Assembly (NCBI GenBank): GCA_023392125.1
Contig: JAEVZS010000017.1
Coordinates: 186,001-250,000, forward strand
Direction: 5' to 3'
Source: Bacteroidota bacterium
GTDB taxonomy: Bacteria > Bacteroidota > Bacteroidia > Cytophagales > Cytophagaceae
DNA length: 64,000 nucleotides
Below, piece after piece: positions 8,163-16,308 of the stretch. Both the position numbers and the translations under genes were made by a program. The notes under the pieces were generated by a model. It had not been told where the DNA came from. It did not search any database and worked only from the letters and a program-made list of their open reading frames with translations. Each line of letters starts with the position of its first letter. The first letter of the stretch is position 1.

Positions 8163-9323
8163 TGCGTTGTGCTCCGGAAGAGGCTCTTCTTTGAAGACGA
8201 TTTTCAAAATCAGGGAGACAATGAGCGCTATTCCGGGTATGAATAAAAGACCTGCATACCATTTTTTAGTATCATACCAGTATTCGCGATAAGCATAAAA
8301 ACCGCCATACAGATCTTTGTCATTATTTGTATATACTCTGATGTATATGGCATTTAGTCCTTTACCGTTGAAATTTGTCAAACGGACGGGCAATGTCATA
8401 AGACCATATTGGTCTTTCAATATTTTGTGGTAGGGAAAAAACAGTATCAGCAACACTATCGGAGTAATTATAAACTCGATTTTCATAAAAATCAGGTTGA
8501 AAAGATGGAAACAGATGGTACCGAAACCTATCCAGAAGAATAAGGGTAGTCGTATGGTTGACAGGAAGCTGTTTAATTGGAGCGTAAGCATCACCAGAAA
8601 CATGGCGGGCCACAAATAAGGAATGGTGAAAATCTGCACAGTAAAACTATCCAGTGGAATGTCCCAGCTCATATGTCCGACAATAGAGTTGTATAAAGAT
8701 GCATTTGAGTTCAGCCAGCTTATTCCCATCGGTGAAAAGGTAAATTTTGCTATCAGGCCCGATACCTTCCAAAGACCTGCAATGGAATACGATGCCATAA
8801 AGCCGACATAAGCCCATTGTACACTTATTGCAGTTTCCTTGTCGGGACCGGGGGGGGTAACCGGCTTCCGTACCGGAACAAAAATGGTGAAAAAATGTAC
8901 CAGCACAAATAAATGTCCGACATGGCTGAAAAAACCATAATTCCAGTTAAGACTGTTCAGGTATAAAATGCAAAAGAAAAGAATTAGTCTTACCGGCACA
9001 TTCTGTCTTTTTATAATACATAAAGTATTGGATATAAGAGCGAATATAATGATTGTCGCAAATATTGATAATGAGGGAAACTCAGGCATGAATGTTCTGC
9101 CAAACCAGTTCATGGGAGTAAAGAGTATAGAAGGACGGTCACTTAGTACCAGATATAAGTATGTCTGATAGATCAGCCAGCCATAGGTGAAAAAGCGAAG
9201 CATCTTATCAGCGTAGTGATATTGGAAATGCAGAAAAGCAATTCTGTTATGTATATAGGTTGAGGAACGTTCGGAGCGGAGTTTGAAGACACTATGGTAT
9301 TTTTGTAACAAGTATTGTGTCAT
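8130..9323 (-). CDS. HTTM-like multi-pass membrane protein
   Basis: 397 residues with many hydrophobic segments between about 45 and 300, and one more near the C-terminus (about 360-380). The layout resembles the HTTM/gamma-carboxylase membrane domain. It includes NWNYGFFSHVGHLFVLVHFF, which parallels the His-bearing segment of that family, and SIAGLWKVSGL, which parallels the catalytic-Lys segment. It is clearly more distant than the divergent neighbour at 9860. It overlaps the upstream minus-strand gene by 32 bases, so the two are co-translated. Function is unknown; a partner or relative of the carboxylase is the best guess. Confidence 0.7.
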   Translation of the reverse strand: MTQYLLQKYHSVFKLRSERSSTYIHNRIAFLHFQYHYADKMLRFFTYGWLIYQTYLYLVLSDRPSILFTPMNWFGRTFMPEFPSLSIFATIIIFALISNTLCIIKRQNVPVRLILFFCILYLNSLNWNYGFFSHVGHLFVLVHFFTIFVPVRKPVTPPGPDKETAISVQWAYVGFMASYSIAGLWKVSGLIAKFTFSPMGISWLNSNASLYNSIVGHMSWDIPLDSFTVQIFTIPYLWPAMFLVMLTLQLNSFLSTIRLPLFFWIGFGTICFHLFNLIFMKIEFIITPIVLLILFFPYHKILKDQYGLMTLPVRLTNFNGKGLNAIYIRVYTNNDKDLYGGFYAYREYWYDTKKWYAGLLFIPGIALIVSLILKIVFKEEPLPEHNAEKNPESTLNY

Positions 9324-9720
9324 AATTGTCAGGATTTCTTAAAATGTCGAGTGGAGCATATTCTTCTTTGTATATATGGTATTCTCTGAATTCCGGGTAT
9401 AAATAACGGCACAATGCCCGGAGTTTTTCTTTACCATATAATGTATCAGAAACAAAATAAGCCAGAGAATACATTATGTCATCTTTGGTATAAGTTGCTT
9501 TATGCTCTATAGGCAGTCTTTTTAATATTGAATCAGAATCCGGGACATAAATTCTGTATACATGATCCTGGTGGTGGCTGCCATTAGGTTGGCTGAACAA
9601 CTTCCAATAAAAAAAAGGATATATTTCTCCCCAGCCTCTTGCAGTTGTGATTAGTGAGGTGCACGAAAGAACAATGCTCAGAAATACCAGAGCTTTTGTT
9701 AGCATACTTCTTTTAAACAT
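9292..9720 (-). CDS. Probable lipoprotein accompanying the HTTM-like gene
   Basis: 142 residues. The N-terminus has a hydrophobic segment ending in SIVLSC (Cys20), a plausible lipobox, although a simple signal anchor is also possible. The next part, GWGEIYPFFYWKLFSQP, resembles a motif in small proteins that I associate with HTTM genes, but I cannot name a family. The rest is soluble and charged. Its last 32 bases overlap the start of the HTTM-like gene, which argues for a joint role in the envelope. Confidence 0.65.
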   Translation of the reverse strand: MFKRSMLTKALVFLSIVLSCTSLITTARGWGEIYPFFYWKLFSQPNGSHHQDHVYRIYVPDSDSILKRLPIEHKATYTKDDIMYSLAYFVSDTLYGKEKLRALCRYLYPEFREYHIYKEEYAPLDILRNPDNYDTILVTKIP

Positions 9721-9800
9721 CGTGACTTTTTAAATCTTCATATCGGAACCGGGTCATTCTGTGGCAAATTTAGGAAAATACCGCATATCTGCCTTTAATA

Positions 9801-9829
9801 TTGTATCCTGACTGAAAATTGTATCTTTA
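9801..9829 (+). promoter_or_regulatory. Probable promoter of the gamma-carboxylase-like gene
   Basis: TTG at 9801-9803, an 18-base spacer, then TATCTTTA at 9822-9829, one base off the TAnnTTTG consensus. It lies about 31 bases upstream of the ATG at 9860. Confidence 0.5.
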
Positions 9830-9859
9830 CCAATGGATATGGTTGTACATAATTGAATC

Positions 9860-11179
9860 ATGCGGTTGTCTGGTCATTTAAATAAGCCCGTTTATAATGG
9901 TAATCTGGAGCTGTTTCGGATTGCATTTGGTATTGTGGCATTTGCTGAAGGAGCCGGAGCATTGGTTCTGGGCTGGGTCAAAGAAACCTTTGTAGATGTT
10001 GCTTATAATTTTACATTCATAGGCTTTGAATGGCTGAATCATCTGAATGGGCCGTATATGTATTTTCATTATGCTCTGATAGCTTTATTCGGACTGGGTA
10101 TTGCAACCGGTGCATTTTACAGAATATCAGCTACCGGATTTCTGTTTTTCTGGACGATCTCCTATCTGATGCAAAAGCATCACTACAACAATCATTACTA
10201 TCTTATGATCCTTCTGGGGTGTTGGATGTGTGTACTCCCTGTTGGTAAAAGGTTCTCGGTTGATGTGTTTCTGGGGCGTACTGCAAAAGAAAACCTTGTT
10301 CCTGCCTGGACATTGTATGCACTGATCTTTCAATTGGGCATCGTATACTTTTATGCGGCATTGGCCAAGCTCTATCCGGATTGGCTGCAAGGTCTTCCGT
10401 TGACTATATGGCTTACCAATATTTCAAAGACACATATTTTTGGAGAGATGCTTGCTGACCGGAGCCTTATTGTATTTCTGGCATATACCGGTATTGGCTA
10501 TGATCTTTTGGTGGTGCCGGCTCTTTTATTCAGTAAGACACGATGGTTTGCTGTTGCTGCTTCACTTGTTTTTCACCTTTTCAATTCGATAGTATTTCAG
10601 ATCGGCACATTCCCTTATATGATGATCGGAGCGCTGATTCTCTTTTTCCCGCCTGCACAGGTTGAGCATTGGCTGACCGGAAAGGGGCAAAAGATGCTCC
10701 CTGAGAAAAAATATGCAATATCCTCAACAGGAAAGCTTCTGCTGATTGTTTTTTTTATTATTCAGATTGTATTACCGGTCAGACATCTGTTTTATAAGGA
10801 TTCGGTCAACTGGACTGAAGAGGGACATAGAATGAGCTGGAGGATGATGTTGCGAACAAAATCAGGTATTATATCTTTTCAATGTAAAAATCCTGAAACT
10901 GGTGAAGTCTGGACAGTGGACCCGGCAAAGTTCGGTATTACACAGGAGCAAAAATCTGTTATGGCCAAATCACCGGATATGATATGGCAGTTTGCTCGAA
11001 AACTGAAACAGTATTATGAAAAGCATGAGCATATACATGTTGAAGTTTATGTGCAATGCATGGTCAGTCTGAACGGAAGACCCTATAAGCAGTTTATAGA
11101 CCCTGCCATCAACATTGCCGAACAACCATGGAAAATGTTTGCACATTCAGACTGGATATTGCCATATTCAGATTATTAA
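9860..11179 (+). CDS. Vitamin K-dependent gamma-carboxylase-like (HTTM) membrane protein
   Basis: 439 residues with a multi-pass membrane domain (about 15-290) and a soluble C-terminal part (about 310-439). The membrane domain follows vertebrate gamma-glutamyl carboxylase as I recall it: NNHYYLMIL carries H112, matching the conserved active-site His, and FQLGIVYFYAALAKLYPDW carries K170, matching the catalytic-base Lys. The animal enzyme uses reduced vitamin K, CO2 and O2 to carboxylate glutamates; the bacterial substrate is unknown. Bacterial homologues are usually labelled only HTTM domain proteins. It is transcribed away from the two-gene HTTM-like/lipoprotein pair, so the three genes probably form one functional group. 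Confidence 0.88.
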   Translation: MRLSGHLNKPVYNGNLELFRIAFGIVAFAEGAGALVLGWVKETFVDVAYNFTFIGFEWLNHLNGPYMYFHYALIALFGLGIATGAFYRISATGFLFFWTISYLMQKHHYNNHYYLMILLGCWMCVLPVGKRFSVDVFLGRTAKENLVPAWTLYALIFQLGIVYFYAALAKLYPDWLQGLPLTIWLTNISKTHIFGEMLADRSLIVFLAYTGIGYDLLVVPALLFSKTRWFAVAASLVFHLFNSIVFQIGTFPYMMIGALILFFPPAQVEHWLTGKGQKMLPEKKYAISSTGKLLLIVFFIIQIVLPVRHLFYKDSVNWTEEGHRMSWRMMLRTKSGIISFQCKNPETGEVWTVDPAKFGITQEQKSVMAKSPDMIWQFARKLKQYYEKHEHIHVEVYVQCMVSLNGRPYKQFIDPAINIAEQPWKMFAHSDWILPYSDY

Positions 11180-11464
11180 TTTTTTCAGATTATTGTTTTA
11201 ACAAAAGATGCAGTTGCCAGGTTAAAGTATTATTTTTATCAATGGCTGTATAGGATCAGTCGTTTGTTTTTTTGTGTTTATGAGAAATGATCAGAATGCT
11301 GGTTTTTCCGAATGATTATCCTTGGATAGGATTATAGCTATTCCGGACTTTTCTTCGTAACTATTCCTTGATTATGTTCCGTATATGGAAGAAATGGATT
11401 AAAATAGACGTTTATTTTTAATCGTTTAGGTATAAATGATTTTTTAATTTTAAAATTGATAGGT

Positions 11465-13120
11465 ATGAGCAATTATCCCTGGTTTAAGCATTATCCGAAG
11501 GAAGTTAATCGGGAAATCAATCCTGATGAATTTTCAAATCTGATTGAGTTTTATGAATACTATAGCAGCAAGTATCATGATATGCCTGGTTATACCAATA
11601 TGGGCAAAACACTTACTTTTGGGGAAGTAAATGAGCTTTCTACCCACTTTGCCGCTTTCATTCAGCATCATACCAAGCTGAAACCAGGAGACAGGATTGC
11701 CATTCAGGTTCCAAATTTGTTGCAGGTTCCGGTTGTTCTTTTTGGAGCCTTAAAAGCTGGTCTGGTGATTGTTAATACGAATCCTTTGTATACTGAGCAT
11801 GAAATGCAGCATCAGTTTAATGATTCCGGTGCAAAAGCAATCGTTATTCTGGCAAATTTTGCGGATAAGCTTGAGAAAATCCTTCCTAAGACTTCTATTG
11901 AGACAGTCATTGTTACTCAGATCGGAGATATGCTGGGTGGGTTGAAAGGCTCCATTGTTAATTTTGTTGTGAAGCGTCTCAAAAAGATGGTTCCGGACTA
12001 CACTATTCCGACAGCGATACCTTTTAAAACAGCGCTTAAGGATGGGCGTCTCCATTCCTGGACGAAACCTGAGCGCAAAGGTTCCGATATCTGTTTTCTT
12101 CAATACACAGGCGGTACAACCGGAGTATCTAAAGGAGCTATGCTTACTCACAGGAATATGTATTCCAACATGGCTCAAAGTTATGAATGGTTTAAGCCTG
12201 TATTAAGAGAAGGTGAAGAAGTGGTGGTTACTGCATTACCTCTGTATCACATATTTGCTCTGACCTGTAATCTTCTGTTGATGTTGAAATATGGAGCCCG
12301 TAATTTATTAATCACGAATCCAAGGGATATGAAGGCCTTTATAAAGGATCTGAAAAGTCACCGATTTACCCTTATAACCGGTGTAAACACTCTGTTTAAC
12401 GGTTTAATGAATCAGGAGGCTTTTACTTCGATCGATTTTTCATCGCTTAAAGTAGCTGTAGGCGGAGGAATGGCGGTTCAGCAATCAGTAGCGGACCGGT
12501 GGAAAAAACTGACCGGAACAATGATCGCAGAAGGGTATGGGCTTACGGAGACATCTCCGGTATTGTGCTGTAATCTTGTCGATGGAAGAGCTAAGCTGGG
12601 CTCGATCGGGCTTCCTTTTCCCTCAACAGAAGTCCGGCTGCTGGATGATGACGGAAATGAGGTTTCTGTTAATCAGCCTGGAGAATTGTGTGCCAAAGGT
12701 CCTCAGATTATGGCTGGTTACTGGAACAGACCGGAAGAAACCGAAAAGGTCCTGAAAGATGGCTGGTTAAAAACAGGAGATGTTGCTGTAATGGATGAGG
12801 ATGGCTTTTTCAGGATTGTGGACAGAAAGAAGGAAATGATTCTGGTCTCTGGCTTTAATGTTTATCCGAGTGAAATTGAAGATGTAATTGCGCTGCATTC
12901 CAAAGTTCTTGAGGCCGGAGTGAAGGGCGTTCCGGATCCGGTAACGAATGAGGCTGTTCAGGCATTTGTAGTGCCCAAAGATCCATCACTGACAGCAGAT
13001 GAGTTGAAAGAACATTGCAAAAAGTATCTGACGAACTATAAAGTACCTAAATATATTGAGTTTCGCACAGAACTGCCCAAAAGTAATGTAGGGAAGATAT
13101 TAAGAAGACTAATGCAATAG
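11465..13120 (+). CDS. fadD: Long-chain-fatty-acid--CoA ligase
   Basis: An ANL-superfamily adenylate-forming ligase that makes acyl-CoA from fatty acid, ATP and CoA. It is 551 residues from the ATG at 11465; a TTG nine bases upstream is also in frame. The phosphate loop YTGGTTGVSKGA is at about 214-225, the adenylate motif EGYGLTETSP at about 356-365, and the hinge/C-terminal motif DRKKEMILVSGFNVYPSEIE near residue 455. The catalytic lysine is in the C-terminal NVGKILRR. The length is normal for FadD (E. coli about 560). The gene is preceded by 285 bases in which I see no clear promoter and followed by a hairpin terminator. Confidence 0.94.
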   Translation: MSNYPWFKHYPKEVNREINPDEFSNLIEFYEYYSSKYHDMPGYTNMGKTLTFGEVNELSTHFAAFIQHHTKLKPGDRIAIQVPNLLQVPVVLFGALKAGLVIVNTNPLYTEHEMQHQFNDSGAKAIVILANFADKLEKILPKTSIETVIVTQIGDMLGGLKGSIVNFVVKRLKKMVPDYTIPTAIPFKTALKDGRLHSWTKPERKGSDICFLQYTGGTTGVSKGAMLTHRNMYSNMAQSYEWFKPVLREGEEVVVTALPLYHIFALTCNLLLMLKYGARNLLITNPRDMKAFIKDLKSHRFTLITGVNTLFNGLMNQEAFTSIDFSSLKVAVGGGMAVQQSVADRWKKLTGTMIAEGYGLTETSPVLCCNLVDGRAKLGSIGLPFPSTEVRLLDDDGNEVSVNQPGELCAKGPQIMAGYWNRPEETEKVLKDGWLKTGDVAVMDEDGFFRIVDRKKEMILVSGFNVYPSEIEDVIALHSKVLEAGVKGVPDPVTNEAVQAFVVPKDPSLTADELKEHCKKYLTNYKVPKYIEFRTELPKSNVGKILRRLMQ

Positions 13121-13141
13121 AATAGAGGGAAGACTATTTTG

Positions 13142-13180
13142 AAGAGGCTGTCTCAAAAGAGGCAGCCTCTTTTATTTACA
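13142..13180 (+). terminator. Terminator after fadD
   Basis: AAGAGGCTG pairs with CAGCCTCTT, extended inward by TCTC/GAGG with a wobble pair, on an AAAA loop, and is followed by TTTATTT. It also forms the left end of the inverted-repeat element described next. Confidence 0.8.
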
Positions 13181-13281
13181 ACTATTAGCGCCTGCTATTA
13201 ATTGGAGAATGATCAGATTTCTCCGCTTTCTGCAGCAGTTCACAGGTTTGCTGGCTACTAAAAGATTTTGAGACAGCCTTC
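13144..13281. mobile_element. MITE-like inverted-repeat element
   Basis: AGGCTGTCTCAAAA at 13145-13158 is repeated in perfect inverted orientation as TTTTGAGACAGCCT at 13266-13279, bounding about 135 bases with no open reading frame. Similar GGCTGTCTCAAAA ends occur on transposase-bearing insertion sequences of Bacteroidetes. ATTTTGAAGAGG recurs as a direct repeat at 13136-13147 and about 13287-13298, overlapping the left end and lying a few bases outside the right end. It is probably a short non-autonomous element or an IS remnant, now serving as terminator sequence. Confidence 0.55.
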
Positions 13282-13569
13282 TTTATTTTTGAAGAGGGGG
13301 ATACGTACTCCGATTTCCTTCATCCACCTTCATTGGAGCTTTTCCCGATAGCTGTATGGTAAAATAAAGTTCGAAATATGATATACAGTATGGGTATTCG
13401 TCCGTTTCTTAGGGCTTTTGTCAGGTAAGGAAGCGTAACAAAAAGTATATAATTATTGTATAGATCCTTGTAAAACAGTGAAATAAGTAGAGGTTTGAAT
13501 TGGTATACCTTGTTATATGATGTAGCTTTGTTCGATCTGAATACCTAACAATAATACAATTATTAATTT
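13282..13569. other. Leader region of the GH3 gene
   Basis: With the MITE-like element this makes a 449-base gap without genes. No open frame of note is present. The only recognisable signal is the promoter at 13500-13530. Confidence 0.5.
13500..13530 (+). promoter_or_regulatory. Promoter of the GH3 beta-glucosidase gene
   Basis: TTG at 13500-13502, a 20-base spacer and TAGCTTTG at 13523-13530 match the Bacteroidetes promoter pattern exactly, about 40 bases before the ATG at 13570. Confidence 0.75.
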
Positions 13570-15858
13570 ATGAGAAAGATTTTTGTTTACTTTCTTCTGA
13601 TGGGAGCAATGGTTGTTAGCTCCTGTGAGAAAAAGTCGCCGGATGAAAAGAAATCAAAAGGCGCAAAAAGCAAGACAGAATTTCCCAAAGAAGTGAAAGA
13701 CTTGCTTGCTAAAATGAGTGTTGAAGAAAAAGCCGGTCAGATGACGCAGATCGACATCAGAAATCTGCTTAATGATGGTTATGGCAACACGGATCAGAAG
13801 ATAAATGCGGAGAAGCTTGCTGAAGCTATCCAGAAGTATCACGTAGGATCACTTCTTAACTGTATTCATGCCTATACTCCTGAAAAGTGGATCGAGCTGA
13901 TTACCCAGATACAGGACGAGGCAATGAAGACTCCAAACAAAATTCCTATCCTATATGGAACAGATGCTGTACACGGTGTCGGTTTTATTTCCGGAGCAAC
14001 TTTGTTCCCTCACAACATCGGGCTTGCTGCAACCCGTAACGATGCGTTGGTTAAAGAAGCCGGCCATATTACAGCGATTGAAGCCAGATCAGTTGGATTT
14101 ACCTGGAATTTTGCACCCGTACTTGACGTAGGAAGAGAACCTTACTGGTCAAGATTAGAGGAGACGTTTGGTGAAGATGTTTACCTTTGTAAGCAAATGG
14201 GTAACGCAGCTATTATCGGAATGGAAAGTCCCGGACTTAATTCTAATCAGGGTGTTGCGGCTTGTATGAAGCATTTCATTGGTTATTCTGCCCCAAAGAA
14301 TGGTATTGACCGTACACAGGCCCATCTTCCTGAAATTGTATTGAGAGAGTATTACCTTCCTCCGTTTGCGGAAGCTGTTCGTAATGGTGTTGCTACAGTA
14401 ATGATCAACTCTGCGGAGATCAATGGTATCCCGACTCATGGCAATAAGAGCTTATTGACAGATCTTCTTAGAGATGAACTTGGCTTTGAAGGAATGGCTT
14501 GCTCTGACTGGGAAGATATCATTCGTCTTCATACCTGGCACAAAGTAGCTGCAACTCCTAAAGAGGCCGTAGCCATGGCAGTTAATGCAGGTGTTGATAT
14601 GAGCATGGTTCCTAATGATTTTTCATTTCCTCAATATGTAGTTGAGCTGGTAAACGAAGGTAAAATCAGCAAAGAGCGTCTTGATGAGGCTGTAGGAAGA
14701 ATTCTTACGCTTAAGCATAAGCTGGGACTTTTTGCAAACCCGATGCCTGATACAGCTCATATCAAAACAATTGGTAGTGAGAAGCATCAGCAGGTTGCTT
14801 TGGAAGCAGCGCGTGAATCAATCGTGTTGCTTGAGAATAAAAACTCTTTGTTGCCTCTAAAGTCAAATGCCAGAATCCTTGTTGCAGGACCTTGTGCAAA
14901 CAGTGTGACTGCTCTTAACAGCTCCTGGTCTTATACCTGGCAGGGAGATGTTGCTTCTCTGTATCCAGAGGAGGCAACTACAGTAGTAAGTTCTCTTGAA
15001 GCGAAATTCGGTAAAGGTAATGTGATCAGCAACGCGGTAGCGGATTTTGACGCTGCGGCTAACTATGACGCTGCTTTTATCCGTAAGAATGCAGGAAGCA
15101 GTGATGTAATCGTGCTTTGTCTTGGAGAACCTGCTTATGCAGAGCAGCCGGGTGTAATTAAGGATTTGAATCTTCCTGCAGAGCAAAAAGAACTGGTTCG
15201 TGCTGCAAAGCAGACTGGTAAGCCTGTTGTTCTTCTTTTGATTGAAGGTCGTCCGAGGTTATTACCGGAAGTGGCTGATCTTGCAGATGCTGTTTTGCTG
15301 TGTTTCAGACCTGGTAATACCGGTGGTACAGCTATCACTGAAATACTTGCCGGAGATGTAAATCCATCCGCAAGAATGCCATTTACATATCCACGTTATA
15401 ACGGAGATATTATTCTATATGATCACAAGTGGAAAGAAATCGAGCAGCAGCTGAAAGCTGGTGTTGCTGACACACTTGCGTTTAATCCTCAGTGGGAATT
15501 TGGTCGCGGACTTAGCTATACAACATTTGAATTCTCTAATCTGAAAACAGATAAGCAGGAGTTTTCAAAATCTGATTCTGTGAAGGTAGATGTAACTGTG
15601 AAAAATACCGGTGATCGTGCAGGAAAAGTAAGTGTTGAGCTATACAGCAGAGATCATTTTGCATCAATCACTCCAAATGTTCGCAGACTGAGAAAATACT
15701 CAAAAATTGAACTTAATCCGGGAGAAAGTAAGGAAGTTACCTTCTATGTAAATGCAGAAGATCTAGCTTTTGTTTCTAAGGAGCATGTTCGTATCACCGA
15801 GCCAGGTAAGTTTGACCTGATGGTAGAGGGACAAAAGACTGTAATCGAACTGAAGTAA
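13570..15858 (+). CDS. GH3 beta-glucosidase lipoprotein (BglX-like)
   Basis: A glycoside hydrolase family 3 enzyme that removes glucose from the non-reducing end of cello-oligosaccharides, complementing the GH9 endoglucanase. Of 762 residues, the first 19 form a lipoprotein signal (MVVSSC, Cys19). Residues about 40-390 form the TIM-barrel domain with KHFIGYSAP and the nucleophile motif GMACSDWED (D313). The alpha/beta sandwich domain follows (about 405-630), then a fibronectin-III-like C-terminal domain (about 660-762). It is anchored in a membrane; whether it faces the periplasm or the outside cannot be read from the charged post-Cys segment EKKSPDEKK. The gene has its own promoter and a strong terminator. 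Confidence 0.95.
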   Translation: MRKIFVYFLLMGAMVVSSCEKKSPDEKKSKGAKSKTEFPKEVKDLLAKMSVEEKAGQMTQIDIRNLLNDGYGNTDQKINAEKLAEAIQKYHVGSLLNCIHAYTPEKWIELITQIQDEAMKTPNKIPILYGTDAVHGVGFISGATLFPHNIGLAATRNDALVKEAGHITAIEARSVGFTWNFAPVLDVGREPYWSRLEETFGEDVYLCKQMGNAAIIGMESPGLNSNQGVAACMKHFIGYSAPKNGIDRTQAHLPEIVLREYYLPPFAEAVRNGVATVMINSAEINGIPTHGNKSLLTDLLRDELGFEGMACSDWEDIIRLHTWHKVAATPKEAVAMAVNAGVDMSMVPNDFSFPQYVVELVNEGKISKERLDEAVGRILTLKHKLGLFANPMPDTAHIKTIGSEKHQQVALEAARESIVLLENKNSLLPLKSNARILVAGPCANSVTALNSSWSYTWQGDVASLYPEEATTVVSSLEAKFGKGNVISNAVADFDAAANYDAAFIRKNAGSSDVIVLCLGEPAYAEQPGVIKDLNLPAEQKELVRAAKQTGKPVVLLLIEGRPRLLPEVADLADAVLLCFRPGNTGGTAITEILAGDVNPSARMPFTYPRYNGDIILYDHKWKEIEQQLKAGVADTLAFNPQWEFGRGLSYTTFEFSNLKTDKQEFSKSDSVKVDVTVKNTGDRAGKVSVELYSRDHFASITPNVRRLRKYSKIELNPGESKEVTFYVNAEDLAFVSKEHVRITEPGKFDLMVEGQKTVIELK

Positions 15859-15903
15859 GCCTTAGCGTATTATTTCAGAAAGAAATCAGAGAAATTTTCT
15901 TAA

Positions 15904-15941
15904 AAGAAACCCACCTTTAACAAAAGGTGGGTTTCTTTTTT
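15904..15941 (+). terminator. Terminator after the GH3 gene
   Basis: A perfect 15-bp stem with arms AAGAAACCCACCTTT (15904-15918) and AAAGGTGGGTTTCTT (from 15923), an AACA loop, and a T-tract. Confidence 0.93.
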
Positions 15942-16308
15942 ATAGGATTGGAGGTTAAGTAGCAAGTAATTCTTAAAAAGAGCTAATCAGCATTCCTTAT
16001 GCTAAAGATATAACGAGAGTATGCTCACTGACTCAGTACGATAAACGTTCATCGTTCTGTTTTTTTCGACTAAGTGTTTCCGGCTTCGATAAACTCAGCC
16101 TTCACTGGACAGCTGCGTCGAAATCTTTGAGCCTTAAGCTTTAAATCTTATTCTGTCTGTAAATCAGTATGTATAAAAGGTGGTATCTAATCTGGCCCTT
16201 TTATTATTTTCCATACAAATATAATTTGGCATATTTGTGCGTTTTTAGGGAAAACTGGTGTTTCTGGGACCGGATGTTTATTCGGAATTAACGTTTGTTA
16301 TTTGAATT
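15942..16308. other. Gene-free region with a degenerate repeat
   Basis: No convincing ORF. At about 16066-16125 it has sequence of the type CGACTAAGTG...GGCTTCGATAAACTCAGCC, which resembles dispersed intergenic repeats that I know from other Bacteroidetes. With only one copy in the window this cannot be tested here. I see no sure promoter for the gene at 16309. Confidence 0.4.
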
